A stretch of DNA of 61,945 nt, taken from assembly GCA_900101355.1 (NCBI GenBank), contig FMUV01000012.1:1-61945 (forward strand), written 5' to 3'. Shown piece by piece: positions 1 to 8,894 of the stretch (positions within the stretch are counted from its first letter, which is position 1; each line of letters starts with the position of its first letter). The stretch comes from Ruminococcus sp. YE282. Lineage in GTDB: Bacteria > Bacillota > Clostridia > Oscillospirales > Acutalibacteraceae. The notes below the pieces were generated by a model. That model ran no database searches. It saw nothing but the letters and a program-made list of their open reading frames with translations, and had not been told where the DNA came from. The position numbers were made by a program, and so were the translations under genes.

Positions 1-122
1 TTTGACTAACACATAAGTATCTGCGCTGCTGATACAAAAAAGTAAGGCGGTTTATCCATTGGTTATTACGCTGAACAAAGCTATTTGACTAACACTTAAG
101 TTTCTACGCTGCTGATACAAAA
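1..122. repeat. Pair of 39-bp direct repeats downstream of pyrD
   Basis: Positions 1-39 and 84-122 carry nearly the same 39-bp sequence (begins TTTGACTAAC, ends GCTGATACAAAA) with three or four mismatches, 83 bp apart. The unit contains a TTGACT hexamer and sits just past the pyrD stop. The window starts inside or at the edge of this block, so more copies may lie upstream. No coding sequence is seen here. Function unknown. Confidence 0.6.
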
Positions 123-123
123 T

Positions 124-1035
124 TTACCAGGGACGGATTGTGCCTGTCAGTTCGGTAACACTTGAGATGTTGTTTTTGTCAAGATACTTCTGCATACCCT
201 CGGTGATTTTGATTGGAGCGTACGGGTCGGTAAATAAAACCGTGCCGATTTGCAGGGCAGACGCACCTGCAATCATCATTTCAACGGCGTCCTGCCAGGT
301 TGTTATTCCGCCGAGTCCGATTACGGGAATTTTGACGGCATTTGAAACCTGCCAAACCATTCTTACGGCAACAGGAAAAACTGCCGCTCCGCTCATTCCG
401 CCCGTGTTGTTGCGGATTATCGGACGTCTTGAATTTATGTCGATTCGCATACCTGTAAGTGTGTTTATCAGCGACACTGCGTCGGCGCCGCCGTCTTCTG
501 CCGCTTTGGCTATTGAAGCGATGTCGGTAACATTCGGGCTGAGTTTTACTATTAGGGGCTTTGTGCAGTGCTTTCTTACCTGCCTTGTGATTTCGCCGAC
601 CCCCTCGCAGCTTGTGCCGAACTGAACGCCGCCCTGCTTTACGTTTGGACAGGAAATATTAAGCTCAATCATATCAACATCGGTGTCGCTGAGCTTTTCT
701 GCCATTTCACAATATTCCTCAAAGGTGTTGCCGGCAATGTTTGCGATAACAACCGTGTTTTGCTGTTTGAGCCAAGGCAAATCCTCTTTGATAAAAACAT
801 CAACACCCGGGTTTTGCAGTCCAACGGCATTAAGCATACCGGACGGAGTTTCAGCTATTCTAGGCGATGGGTTTCCGTCACGCTTTTTAAGGGTGATTCC
901 CTTGCAGGAAATTCCGCCCAATGCGCTGAGCGGATAAAACTCGCCGTACTCTTTGCCAAAGCCAAATGTTCCCGAAGCCGCAATCAGCGGATTGCCAAAT
1001 TCAACACCTGCTATTTTTACGGATAAATCAGCCAT
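124..1035 (-). CDS. pyrD: Dihydroorotate dehydrogenase B, catalytic subunit PyrD
   Basis: 303 aa, the usual length for the class 1B catalytic subunit. It oxidises dihydroorotate to orotate with FMN in pyrimidine synthesis and passes electrons to PyrK. Visible signatures are the N-terminal GNPLIAASGTFG, the catalytic-Cys segment NISCPNVKQGG near residue 130, KLSPNVTD, and the phosphate-binding C-terminal segment GLGGITTWQDA followed by GASALQIGT. The start overlaps the end of pyrK by 8 bp, so the two subunits are translationally coupled. Nothing looks broken. The other four pyr genes are not in the window. Confidence 0.95.
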   Translation of the reverse strand: MADLSVKIAGVEFGNPLIAASGTFGFGKEYGEFYPLSALGGISCKGITLKKRDGNPSPRIAETPSGMLNAVGLQNPGVDVFIKEDLPWLKQQNTVVIANIAGNTFEEYCEMAEKLSDTDVDMIELNISCPNVKQGGVQFGTSCEGVGEITRQVRKHCTKPLIVKLSPNVTDIASIAKAAEDGGADAVSLINTLTGMRIDINSRRPIIRNNTGGMSGAAVFPVAVRMVWQVSNAVKIPVIGLGGITTWQDAVEMMIAGASALQIGTVLFTDPYAPIKITEGMQKYLDKNNISSVTELTGTIRPW

Positions 1036-1786
1036 TAAAAACTACCTCCTCAGCGTTAAATACAGGTCCGTTTTTGCAAACGTGCTGCATAATTTCTTCG
1101 CCGCCTATATTAACCTTTACGGCACATCCGAGACATGCACCGATTCCGCAAGCCATACGTTCCTCAAGCGAAACCTGACACGGCTTTGAAAACTCTGCAC
1201 AAACCTTGGCAACCGCCTTGAGCATAGGAGTCGGACCGCAGGCACAGACCTCATCTGTTTCATTTATTTTTTCACGGAGAATGTCGGTAACAAAGCCTTT
1301 TGTTCCAGCAGTTCCGTTGTCGGTTACAAGCACAAGCTCAGCCCCCGCCTTGGCAAAATCGTCCTGTAAAATTACAAGCGATTTGTCACGAAAACCTGTG
1401 ATAACAAGCGGATTTTGGGTTTGCTTTGCAGTGTAGAGCATTGGCGGAACACCGATTCCACCACCGATAAGGCAGTAACGCTTGCCTTGTTCAATTTTAA
1501 AACCGTTGCCGAGAGGCGCAAGAATATCGACTGTTTCGCCGCTTTTCATTTGTGACATAATCTTTGTGCCTTCGCCCTTGACCTGATACACAAGCCTAAG
1601 AACACCGTTTTCAACATCGCACACGGAAATCGGGCGTCGCAGGGTTTTGGACGGAACATAAACGTGGGCAAATTGTCCGCACTTTACCGGCAGGGCATTG
1701 CTGTCGTATTCCACATGCATATCAAAGATTCCGTCGGCAATTTCGGCGTTTGAAATCAAAGGATATTTTTTTACGTCGTATTTCAT
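1028..1786 (-). CDS. pyrK: Dihydroorotate dehydrogenase B, electron-transfer subunit PyrK
   Basis: 252 aa flavin/iron-sulfur subunit that lets PyrD use NAD+. The FAD-binding motif is RRPISVCD (about residues 50-57), the nucleotide-binding loop is CLIGGGIGVPP, and the [2Fe-2S] ligands are in MACGIGACLGCAV plus a downstream C in QHVCKNG. It is the first gene of a two-gene operon with pyrD on the minus strand. The start has a recognisable AGGACT ribosome site about 7 nt upstream. Its partner and its length leave little doubt. Confidence 0.94.
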   Translation of the reverse strand: MKYDVKKYPLISNAEIADGIFDMHVEYDSNALPVKCGQFAHVYVPSKTLRRPISVCDVENGVLRLVYQVKGEGTKIMSQMKSGETVDILAPLGNGFKIEQGKRYCLIGGGIGVPPMLYTAKQTQNPLVITGFRDKSLVILQDDFAKAGAELVLVTDNGTAGTKGFVTDILREKINETDEVCACGPTPMLKAVAKVCAEFSKPCQVSLEERMACGIGACLGCAVKVNIGGEEIMQHVCKNGPVFNAEEVVFNG

Positions 1787-1808
1787 ATTATCAGTCCTTT
1801 AAATTAAT

Positions 1809-1846
1809 ACCGCACAATCATTTTGGTCGTGCGGTTTTTGATTTTT
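1809..1846 (+). other. Hairpin with T-tract just upstream of pyrK
   Basis: A 7-bp stem (ACCGCAC 1809-1815 with GTGCGGT 1829-1835) is followed on the plus strand by a T-rich run. In that orientation it would terminate plus-strand transcription, but no plus-strand gene precedes it. On the minus strand it falls in the short pyrK leader, 22 bases before the start codon, where it could affect pyrK expression or be the leftover end of a transcript. Role uncertain. Confidence 0.3.
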
Positions 1847-1919
1847 ATATTTTTTGATTTTGTTGAAATGTTCTTGCATGTTACTGATGTTGCCATGAGC
1901 AGTAAACACACGGTGCAAA

Positions 1920-3176
1920 TTACTCGTATTGAAGTTTTATCGTTAGCAGTCTGTGCTCCGAAAAATTATAGAGCTTGCTTTTATCGCTGATTTTAGGGTT
2001 GTTGCCGTTCTTTGCATTTGCCTTTTCAAGCCAGTTGTAAATATATCCGTCACTTGCGAGGCTGTCAACAGTTGTCTGAAAATCAAGACCTTCGTCTATC
2101 ACAACGTCGAAGTCCTCTCCCCTCTGTGCCGCCGTTTGGGCAAGCAGGGTGACAATTTCGTCCGAACCGTTGATATTTGTAAGCTTTGGACAGCTTGCGT
2201 TAAAGTAGTTGTATGTCTGACTTGTGCACGAAGGAACAAAGATATTATAAATCGTGTTCTCGTCAAAGTTGTCGTCGGAAACTTCGCCGTAACTTAGGTT
2301 AATTGTGTGGTCGGCTTTTATCTGCTCTGTTGTTAAATTAAGATAAAAATATCTTTCAGAATGAACATATTCATCGCTGTCATTCCACGTAACATCGGTG
2401 TGATACCATTCATTGTTAATTTTTACGCCGTTCCACATATGAGGTTCGTCTTTTGACGTTCCCTGAATTGAAACACACTCAATGCCGAGTTTGTTACACA
2501 AAAGCTGAAAAGCAGCCGAATAGCCGTCGCAAACAGCCTTTTGATCAATAAGTGCGCCGTATGCATTGTGTTCATTGCCCAAAGTTTCGCCGTTGTCGGC
2601 TGCCGCCGCACCCTCTTTGTCATATTGACAGTTGTCAACGATATAGTCGTTGATGTAGAGTTCAACATCATAGTCGGTTGAGTTTGTGGGGGCGTTTGCA
2701 ATAATCTCACTAACCTTGGCGTCAAAATTCTGCTTCATTTGGCTAAGCTCGTCACCGTCATAGATAAAGCTGAGAATTATGCCCGTCTTTGAGCCGAAAT
2801 GCGAATATTCAAAAGTATCGTCAAGCCAAAAGACCTGAGGATTGTCGTTTTTGTAGGCTTCAAGTACCTGACTTATTTCCTTAACGGAAAAGGTGCCGTC
2901 AGCAACTATTTTTTCAACCGAGGATTTATTTGCATATTGGTCAAGCATCTCATAAAGATTCTGCAAATCTTCACGTTCAAGATTGCTGAAACCGTATCCT
3001 GAATACGCATTTGACCTTGCTCCCACAACAGTGCCGCCGGAAGTAACCGTCTGCGATATTTGAGAATTATCCGAAAATCCCAATTCGTCCAAAAGCGAAC
3101 AGCCGCTGAAAACAGAAACACACAAAAAAACAGCCGTAACGGCAAGTACTGTGTGGAGTTTATTGATATATTTCAA
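1920..3176 (-). CDS. Lipoprotein with transglutaminase-like domain
   Basis: I choose the TTG at 3176 as start because an AGGGTGA ribosome site lies 6 nt upstream and a lipoprotein signal follows at once (hydrophobic stretch ending in lipobox FSGC). The product is 418 aa. The C-terminal half holds a transglutaminase/papain-like core: Cys in AVCDGYSAAF, His in EPHMWNGV, Asp in YHTDVTWND. It is presumably anchored outside the membrane and could cross-link or hydrolyse cell-wall or peptide substrates; the substrate cannot be read from sequence. The longer upstream reading frame encodes repeat DNA and is rejected. Transcribed toward pyrK, separated by 133 bp. Confidence 0.8.
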   Translation of the reverse strand: MKYINKLHTVLAVTAVFLCVSVFSGCSLLDELGFSDNSQISQTVTSGGTVVGARSNAYSGYGFSNLEREDLQNLYEMLDQYANKSSVEKIVADGTFSVKEISQVLEAYKNDNPQVFWLDDTFEYSHFGSKTGIILSFIYDGDELSQMKQNFDAKVSEIIANAPTNSTDYDVELYINDYIVDNCQYDKEGAAAADNGETLGNEHNAYGALIDQKAVCDGYSAAFQLLCNKLGIECVSIQGTSKDEPHMWNGVKINNEWYHTDVTWNDSDEYVHSERYFYLNLTTEQIKADHTINLSYGEVSDDNFDENTIYNIFVPSCTSQTYNYFNASCPKLTNINGSDEIVTLLAQTAAQRGEDFDVVIDEGLDFQTTVDSLASDGYIYNWLEKANAKNGNNPKISDKSKLYNFSEHRLLTIKLQYE

Positions 3177-3204
3177 AAAATCACCCTGATTATAATTTAA
3201 ACAC

Positions 3205-3345
3205 AGATATCCTACCGCTAATGCGGAGGACATTGCGACCTTTCGGCAGAGAGTTAGTCTCAGCCAAAGCCATGAGGAGCCAATGCTCACTTTTCTGGGC
3301 AGGCTTTGTTTTTGCAAGCAAAGCCGAGATTTGCTCCGATTTTAA
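3205..3345 (-). repeat. Dispersed intergenic repeat, copy A
   Basis: Read on the minus strand this stretch starts CGGAGCAAAT-CTCGGCTTTGCTTGCAA and continues through a GACTAACTCTCTGCCGAAAGG segment, matching the copies at 6685-6836 and 20067-20235 in order and spacing. It lies between the lipoprotein and the queT promoter. No coding signal. Confidence 0.55.
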
Positions 3346-3386
3346 TATATATTCTATTGTACTTTATTTTTTTTACATCGTCAATA

Positions 3387-3415
3387 TTGCATTTGGGTAT
3401 TTTGTGTGATAAAAT
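3387..3415 (+). promoter_or_regulatory. Promoter for queT
   Basis: TTGCAT (3387-3392), a 17-nt spacer and TAAAAT (3410-3415). Initiation about 7 nt later would fall at 3421-3422, which is where the preQ1 aptamer begins; the agreement supports both calls. Confidence 0.55.
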
Positions 3416-3420
3416 ACTCA

Positions 3421-3466
3421 ACGGTCTGTTCGCAAAATCCAGACCTAAAACAAACACTACGGAGGA
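3421..3466 (+). ncRNA. preQ1-I riboswitch, translational type
   Basis: Stem GGTCTG (3423-3428) pairs with CAGACC (3440-3445), closing an 11-nt loop TTCGCAAAATC. It is followed by the A-rich tail TAAAACAAACACTACGGAGG. This is the compact H-type pseudoknot layout of preQ1 class I: loop bases TCC can pair with GGA of the GGAGG ribosome site at 3461-3465, hiding it when ligand is bound. The downstream gene is QueT, a known target of this class. I cannot run a covariance model; the call rests on the fold, the sequestered ribosome site and the gene. Confidence 0.75.
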
Positions 3467-3475
3467 AAACATAAT

Positions 3476-4009
3476 ATGAAAAAGAAAACAACCCTGTACA
3501 TTGTTCAGTCGGCTGTTATTGCTGCGCTCTATACCGTTTTGACAATTCTGCAAAACACGCTTTTGCCGGGAACCGCTTCAATGGCGGTGCAATTCAGAGT
3601 ATCCGAAATTATGACAATATTCGCTCTGTTTACGCCTGCCGCAATTCCGGGACTGACAGTTGGGTGCATACTGGCAAACATCAGTTCTTTGTCAACGCTG
3701 GGACCGTATGATTTGATTTTCGGTTCTGCCGCAAGCCTTTTGGCTGCAATCCTTATGTACCGCACAAGGAACATACGAATTGCAAAACTTCCGATTCTTT
3801 CCTGCCTTATGCCTGCGCTGCTCAACGGAATTTTGGTTGGATTTGAAATTGAATTTTTCTTTGTTGAGGGCGGATTCCACTTTGGCGACTTCTTGCTGCA
3901 AGGCGGACTTGTTGCGCTCGGAGAACTGGGTGTGCTTATAATTTTGGGACTTCCGTTTGCCCGTCTGCTTGAAGTACGCGGACTTGACAAAAAACTTATG
4001 CTGCGCTGA
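3476..4009 (+). CDS. queT: QueT-family queuosine precursor transporter
   Basis: 177 aa, about five hydrophobic segments, with the family hallmark AVQFRVSEIMTIFALFTP near residues 36-53 and a conserved GPYDLIFGSAASLLAA. QueT is the membrane substrate component of an ECF-type or stand-alone importer for queuosine precursors (preQ0/preQ1 or queuine). The start ATG has GGAGG 10 nt upstream, inside a preQ1 riboswitch, so ligand would shut translation. It is a single gene ending in a strong terminator, convergent with the trp operon. The queuosine enzyme QueH is encoded about 22 kb away. Confidence 0.88.
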   Translation: MKKKTTLYIVQSAVIAALYTVLTILQNTLLPGTASMAVQFRVSEIMTIFALFTPAAIPGLTVGCILANISSLSTLGPYDLIFGSAASLLAAILMYRTRNIRIAKLPILSCLMPALLNGILVGFEIEFFFVEGGFHFGDFLLQGGLVALGELGVLIILGLPFARLLEVRGLDKKLMLR

Positions 4010-4064
4010 TTTTGCATTAATATTAATAATATTATTAAAGCGCAAAAATTAATAAATAAATTAC

Positions 4065-4117
4065 AATTACCGTTTCAAAGTCACAAACACTGTGTCTGAG
4101 AAACGGTAATTTTTTTG
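4065..4117 (+). terminator. Terminator between queT and trpF
   Basis: A 12-bp perfect stem, AATTACCGTTTC (4065-4076) with GAAACGGTAATT (4101-4112), is followed by a T run. It ends queT. The other strand is also moderately T-rich after the stem, so it may serve the convergent trp operon as well. Confidence 0.85.
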
Positions 4118-4192
4118 CAAACTATTTTGTTGTGTTACATTTAAATTTAAAAGCAACGCCGCCTTAGGAATGAAAAACACATTAACTTACGG

Positions 4193-4828
4193 TTATAATT
4201 CCCTGATTTTTTTAACAAACGCTTCAACCTTTGCCCTGTCTTTTTTACTGTTGGTTTCAAGGCTTGAACTTACGTCAAGCGCAAACGGATGTGCGCTGTT
4301 TACTGCGTCTTCCGCATTGTCAATGCTTATTCCGCCTGCAAGGAAAAACGGCTTTTCAATATTATTTATCAACGTCCAGTCAAAAGTTTCACCCGTGCCG
4401 CCGACTGCCTTTTCGGAGTATGCGTCAAGCAAGAGAGTCGCACACATTGTTGACTTTGTTTTTTCAATATCGTCTTTGTTACGTATTCTGAACGCCCTTA
4501 TACAGCGTTTTTCGGGCTGTTCAATGCCGCTGTTTTTCAGTGCGGCAAACAGCTTTTTTTCGTATTCGGCGGTTTCATCGCCGTGAAGCTGAACAAAATC
4601 AACCGCTCCGCTTGTTATTGCGCTGACAAGAAAATCAATCGGCTGGTTTACAAACACGCCAACCTTTTTTATGCCACTAAACACATTGGCTGACAAAGCA
4701 ATCGCCGTATTCAGCGAAATTTGCCGCTTGCTCGGCGCAAAAACATAGCCTATGTAGTCGGGCATACAATCATTGATTATTGCAACGTCGTCAAGCGAGC
4801 GTATTCCGCAGATTTTTATCTTTGTCAT
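4193..4828 (-). CDS. trpF: Phosphoribosylanthranilate isomerase TrpF
   Basis: 211 aa TIM-barrel isomerase that converts phosphoribosylanthranilate to CdRP in tryptophan synthesis. The N-terminus MTKIKICGIRS carries the catalytic Cys in the KICGI motif; the catalytic Asp lies in LLLDAYSEK; the phosphate loops GGTGETFDW and FLAGGIS are clear. I start at 4828, where GGTGATGTT gives a ribosome site 4 nt from the trpC stop. It is the last gene of the operon here; trpB and trpA do not follow, so tryptophan synthase must be encoded elsewhere or be absent. Confidence 0.93.
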   Translation of the reverse strand: MTKIKICGIRSLDDVAIINDCMPDYIGYVFAPSKRQISLNTAIALSANVFSGIKKVGVFVNQPIDFLVSAITSGAVDFVQLHGDETAEYEKKLFAALKNSGIEQPEKRCIRAFRIRNKDDIEKTKSTMCATLLLDAYSEKAVGGTGETFDWTLINNIEKPFFLAGGISIDNAEDAVNSAHPFALDVSSSLETNSKKDRAKVEAFVKKIREL

Positions 4829-4832
4829 AACA

Positions 4833-5621
4833 TCACCTGCCGCAAAAATCCCGTACGGCTTTAACCCTGTCGGAGGCACGCATAAGAGTTTCGCCAACAA
4901 GCACGGCGTTTACTCCGTCGCTTTCCAAATCTCTTACCTGCTGAGCTGTTTTTATTCCGCTTTCGGCAACAAAAAGAATATTCTCGGGAACTTCTTTTCT
5001 GAACTTTGCGCTCAGCGACACATCAACGGAAAAATCCTTAAGATTGCGGTTGTTTACACCGATAATCTCCGCCCCGGCATCAATTGCCGCTTGGATTTCT
5101 TCTTCGCTGTGAGCTTCGACAAGCGACGAAAGTCCAAGGCTTTTGGAAAGCTCAATGCGGTGTTTGAGAACATCGTTTTCGGTAATTGTGCAGATAAGCA
5201 AAACTGCGTCGGCACCGATTACCTTTGCCTCATATATCATATAATCGTCAACGGTAAAATCTTTGCGTAAAATCGGAATTGAAATGTTTTTTCTTATTTC
5301 CTTAAGATATTCGTTGCTGCCCAAAAACCAGTATGGCTCTGTCAGCACCGAAACTGCGCTTGCGCCGCCCTTTTCGTAATCCTTTGCAATATTTACATAA
5401 TCAAAGTCTTCGGCAATCAAGCCCTTTGACGGCGAAGCTTTTTTTACCTCGCAAATACAATGGATTCCTTTGCCGCTGAGGGCTTTATAAAATGCAAAGC
5501 TGTTGCTTTTATCCTTTGCAAGCGTTTCAGCGGCAGCACGCATTTGCGACTCGGAAACGTTCTTTTTTTGTTCCGCAACACGGAGCCTTGTTTTGTCTGC
5601 TATTTCATTCAGAATGTTCAT
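4833..5621 (-). CDS. trpC: Indole-3-glycerol phosphate synthase TrpC
   Basis: 262 aa, normal length. It closes the indole ring from CdRP. Catalytic lysine segment EVKKASPSKG near residue 55, LRKDF near 112, VGVNNRNL and VAESGI near the end are the expected landmarks. The start MNILNEIADK at 5621 has a GAGG site that lies across the trpD stop, indicating coupling. A longer frame exists upstream but overlaps trpD and lacks homology to the family. Four bases separate it from trpF. Confidence 0.94.
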   Translation of the reverse strand: MNILNEIADKTRLRVAEQKKNVSESQMRAAAETLAKDKSNSFAFYKALSGKGIHCICEVKKASPSKGLIAEDFDYVNIAKDYEKGGASAVSVLTEPYWFLGSNEYLKEIRKNISIPILRKDFTVDDYMIYEAKVIGADAVLLICTITENDVLKHRIELSKSLGLSSLVEAHSEEEIQAAIDAGAEIIGVNNRNLKDFSVDVSLSAKFRKEVPENILFVAESGIKTAQQVRDLESDGVNAVLVGETLMRASDRVKAVRDFCGR

Positions 5622-5628
5622 AAGCGCC

Positions 5629-6636
5629 TCACTTGTTGCTCTGCTCGATAAATCTTTCAAGCTGAGCCTTTGCCTTGCCGCTGTCAATCATATCTTTTGC
5701 AATTTTTATGCCCGAATCAATGCTGTCGGCTTTTCCGGCAACATAAATTGCTGCTCCGGCATTGAGAAGAACTGCATTTCTCTTGGCTCCGTCCTTGCCG
5801 TCAAGAATATCACGCAGTATCTGTGCGTTTTCCTGCGGAGTGCCGCCTACAAGTTCTGACTTTTGACATCTTTCAAAGCCAAACTGTTCGGGAGTAATTT
5901 CATATATTTTGAAATTGCCGTCTTTAAATTCACAAACCTTTGTTGGTGCGCTCATTGAAATTTCATCAATGCTGTCTTCGCCGTAAACAACCATTGCGCT
6001 CTTAACGCCGAGGTTTGAAAGAACCCTTGCAAGCGGCTCAACCAAATCTGCGCTGTAAACGCCCAAAAGCTGCATTGAAGCTCCTGCGGGGTTAGCCAAA
6101 GGTCCGAGTATGTTAAACAAAGTTCGGATTCCCATTTCACGTCTTACACCGCCCACAAATCTCATTGCGGTATGATATTTTTGAGCAAACAGGAAGCAAA
6201 TGTTAATGTCATTAAGGAGCTTTTGGCTCTTTTCGGGAGAAATGTCGATTTTAACGCCGAGGGCTTCAAGGCAGTCTGCCGTTCCGCACTTGCTTGAAGC
6301 GGCACGGTTGCCGTGTTTTGCAACCGGAACTCCTGCGGCTGAGGTTACGATTGAAGCGGCTGTTGAAATGTTAAAGGTATTTGAACCGTCGCCGCCCGTT
6401 CCGACGATTTCAAGCACATCCTGGTCATTCAGGAACTTTTCGCAGTGTTTGCGCATAACCTTTGCGGCAGCGGTAATTTCGTCAATTGTCTCGCCTTTCA
6501 TTGCAAGTGCCGTAAGGAACGAAGCCTTTTGAGCGTCGTTAGCCTCGTTGTTCATAATTTCGTCCATAACCTGTTCCATAACCTCGGACGTAAGGTCCTG
6601 CTTTTTGCTTAACGATAATATAGCCTCTTTAATCAT
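5629..6636 (-). CDS. trpD: Anthranilate phosphoribosyltransferase TrpD
   Basis: 335 aa. It transfers the phosphoribosyl group of PRPP to anthranilate. The glycine-rich PRPP motif [17 protein letters not shown] (residues about 79-95), [21 protein letters not shown] and the downstream [14 protein letters not shown] and [10 protein letters not shown] are all intact. AGGAGG lies 8 nt before the ATG. A roughly 200-bp gap with a dispersed repeat separates it from trpG, unusual inside a trp operon. Confidence 0.95.
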   Translation of the reverse strand: MIKEAILSLSKKQDLTSEVMEQVMDEIMNNEANDAQKASFLTALAMKGETIDEITAAAKVMRKHCEKFLNDQDVLEIVGTGGDGSNTFNISTAASIVTSAAGVPVAKHGNRAASSKCGTADCLEALGVKIDISPEKSQKLLNDINICFLFAQKYHTAMRFVGGVRREMGIRTLFNILGPLANPAGASMQLLGVYSADLVEPLARVLSNLGVKSAMVVYGEDSIDEISMSAPTKVCEFKDGNFKIYEITPEQFGFERCQKSELVGGTPQENAQILRDILDGKDGAKRNAVLLNAGAAIYVAGKADSIDSGIKIAKDMIDSGKAKAQLERFIEQSNK

Positions 6637-6684
6637 AATAAAACCTCCTGTTTATGTATATTTTCGCACATCGGTGCGACATAA

Positions 6685-6836
6685 ATTCAATTTGTATGTC
6701 ATTGGAGCAATGCTCTGCTTGCAACTGATTGCAACGGTGCCAAGGGAGCGTTAGCTCCTCAGTTTTTCAGTGGAGATTATCCCACGCCGAAAGACTGAAT
6801 TGAGCCCACCGCCTATAAGAGCGAGGTCATCTGCGC
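6685..6836 (+). repeat. Dispersed intergenic repeat, copy B, inside the trp operon
   Basis: The stretch runs GGAGCAATGCTCTGCTTGCAA, GATTGCAA, GGGAGCGTTAGCTCCT, then ACGCCGAAAGACTGAATTGA and CCCACCGCC. These blocks recur in the same order at 20067-20235. It sits between trpG and trpD and is transcribed antisense to its plus orientation as part of the trp message. Its short GGGAGC-GTTA-GCTCC palindrome could form a small hairpin. Confidence 0.6.
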
Positions 6837-7409
6837 TTATATTGATACTGCCAAAAAGTTCTTTAGAATCTTTCTTCCGTCAGGCGTAAGAATAGACTCG
6901 GGGTGAAATTGCAGTCCGAATATCGGATACTTTGTGTGTTCAACCGACATAACCTCGCCGTCTTTTGTAAACGATGTTGCTTTCAAACAGCTTGGCAGGG
7001 TGTCTGCAACAACCGCAAGTGAGTGATATCTTGCAACCTCGGCGGTGTCGCCAAGTCCATCAAACAGTCTGCTTGAATGGTCAAGCGTAACCACGGACAT
7101 TTTGCCGTGCATAAGCTTCTTTGCATATGAAATCTCGGCTCCGAACGCCTCACAGATTGCCTGGTGTCCAAGGCACACGCCCAAAATCGGGAACTTGCCT
7201 TTCAGCTCCTTTACAACGTCTTCACAAACACCTGCATTTGCGGGTCTGCCGGGTCCAGGTGACAATATTATGTGAGACGGATTCATTTTTTCAATTTCCT
7301 GTGTTGTATATTCATCATTTCTGATTACCTTTATATCGGGGTTAAGCTCGCCGACAAGCTGATAAAGATTGTATGAAAAGCTGTCGTAATTATCAATCAA
7401 CAAAATCAT
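6837..7409 (-). CDS. trpG: Anthranilate synthase glutamine amidotransferase TrpG
   Basis: 190 aa class I glutamine amidotransferase that supplies ammonia to TrpE. The nucleophile elbow GVCLGHQAI contains the catalytic Cys, and GLQFHPESI carries the His and Glu. LSPGPGRP and IDNYDSFSYNL are typical of the N-terminus. Its start overlaps trpE by 17 bp. In some Clostridia the same subunit also serves folate synthesis (PabA); the trp context favours TrpG. Confidence 0.93.
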   Translation of the reverse strand: MILLIDNYDSFSYNLYQLVGELNPDIKVIRNDEYTTQEIEKMNPSHIILSPGPGRPANAGVCEDVVKELKGKFPILGVCLGHQAICEAFGAEISYAKKLMHGKMSVVTLDHSSRLFDGLGDTAEVARYHSLAVVADTLPSCLKATSFTKDGEVMSVEHTKYPIFGLQFHPESILTPDGRKILKNFLAVSI

Positions 7410-8865
7410 CTGTATCTCCTCCTTCGCCTACTGCGTTCATAACCGCTCTTGCCTTGTTAATGCACTCTCTGTACTCGTTTTCGGGCACGCTGTCGGCAAC
7501 AATTCCTGCACCCGAACGAACAAAGACCTTGCCGTTTTTCTTAAATGCAATTCTTATGCCGATACAGGTGTCAAGGTTGCCTGTAAAGTCAATATATCCT
7601 ATTGCTCCGCCGTAAATTCCGCGCTTGTTGTTCTCAAGCTCGTTAATAATCTCCATAGCTCGAATTTTCGGTGCGCCCGAAAGCGTTCCCGCAGGCAAAA
7701 CCGAACCGACTGCGTCCATATAGCTCTTGCTTTTGTCAAGCTTGCCGGCAACGGTTGAGCCGATGTGCATAACGTGGGAATAGCGTTCAATCGACATATA
7801 TTTTTCAACCTTAACCGTTCCGAACTCGCTTATCTTGCCAAGGTCATTACGTCCGAGGTCAACAAGCATATTGTGTTCGGCACGCTCTTTTTCGTTTGAA
7901 AGGAGCTCCTTTTCAAGTGCGTCGTCCTCTTCCTTTGTCTTTCCCCTTGGGCGTGTACCCGCAAGAGGAAATGTGTGCAAAACTCCGTTTTCAAGCTTTA
8001 CAAGGGTTTCGGGTGAAGCGCCCGCAACCTCGATGTCGTCACTGCTGAAATAGAACATATAAGGCGACGGATTAATTGTTCTCAGGTGGCGGTAAACATT
8101 AAACAAACTGCCCTCGTAATCGGCTTCAAGCCTGTTAGACAGCACAACCTGGAATATATCGCCCTCATAAATATATTTTTTTGCCTTTTCAACCATTTCA
8201 CAATATTTTTCTTCCGAGAACAGTGCACGGAACGGAGACGTGATTTTTCCCGGAACGATTTTTTCGGGAGTGCCATTGTGAATAAGGTCAACAATTTTGT
8301 CAATCTGTTTAATGCACCTTGCATACTCGTTTTCAAGGTCATCTGTTTTTGCATTTGCAATTACGAAAATTTTCTGCTTCAGGTTATCAAAGGCAATTAC
8401 GTTGTCAAACAACATAAGGTCAACGTCTTTAAAATGCTCGACATCTTCGGCGTCAAGATTGAGCTTCGGCTCGCTGTACTTAACATAATCGTACGAAAAA
8501 TATCCCACAAGTCCGCCTGTGAATGTCGGAAGTCCCTCTACCTTAGGGCTGGTGTATTCCTGCATAATTTTTGCGATTTCTTTGTCGGGGCGTTTGGTTT
8601 CAAGGGTCTTGACATCGTTTCCGTCCTTTATTGTCATAACGCCGTCAGTGCAGGTAATTTCAAGCTTGGGGTCAAAGCCCAAAAATGTGTATCTTCCCCA
8701 TTTTTTCTGTTTTTCAACGCTCTCAAGCATATAGCAATGTGAGCTGACTGTTTTTAAAATTCTCAGAACTTCAATCGGCGTGCGCACATCCGAAAGAATT
8801 TCACGGCTAATAGGCACAAGCTTGTAGCCCTGTGCAAGCTGTTTTGCTTTTTCAAGTGAAATCAT
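7393..8865 (-). CDS. trpE: Anthranilate synthase component I TrpE
   Basis: 490 aa chorismate-binding enzyme, first step of tryptophan synthesis. The start MISLEKAKQLAQ at 8865 follows AAAGGGG by 8 nt; the longer frame runs into the leader terminator. N-terminal LLESVEKQKKWGRYTFLG carries the feedback-site LLES motif, so Trp inhibition is expected. The catalytic half has GDIFQVVLSNR, SPYMFYF, ASPETL, RPRG, LVDLGRNDLG, GTLSGAPKIRAME and YGGAIGY. It is the first gene of the operon, behind a Trp T-box. Confidence 0.95.
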   Translation of the reverse strand: MISLEKAKQLAQGYKLVPISREILSDVRTPIEVLRILKTVSSHCYMLESVEKQKKWGRYTFLGFDPKLEITCTDGVMTIKDGNDVKTLETKRPDKEIAKIMQEYTSPKVEGLPTFTGGLVGYFSYDYVKYSEPKLNLDAEDVEHFKDVDLMLFDNVIAFDNLKQKIFVIANAKTDDLENEYARCIKQIDKIVDLIHNGTPEKIVPGKITSPFRALFSEEKYCEMVEKAKKYIYEGDIFQVVLSNRLEADYEGSLFNVYRHLRTINPSPYMFYFSSDDIEVAGASPETLVKLENGVLHTFPLAGTRPRGKTKEEDDALEKELLSNEKERAEHNMLVDLGRNDLGKISEFGTVKVEKYMSIERYSHVMHIGSTVAGKLDKSKSYMDAVGSVLPAGTLSGAPKIRAMEIINELENNKRGIYGGAIGYIDFTGNLDTCIGIRIAFKKNGKVFVRSGAGIVADSVPENEYRECINKARAVMNAVGEGGDTDDFVD

Positions 8866-8894
8866 ATCAATGCCCCTTTTCGTAAAATCAAACA

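Noticed and set aside
3177..3317. Upstream extension of the transglutaminase-like lipoprotein
   Set aside because: The extra residues come from a dispersed repeat, and the signal peptide starts at the TTG at 3176 with a good ribosome site.
8086..8742. Long open frame of 218 codons antisense to trpE
   Set aside because: It mirrors a well-supported trpE, has a Cys/Phe-rich nonsense-like composition and no ribosome site.
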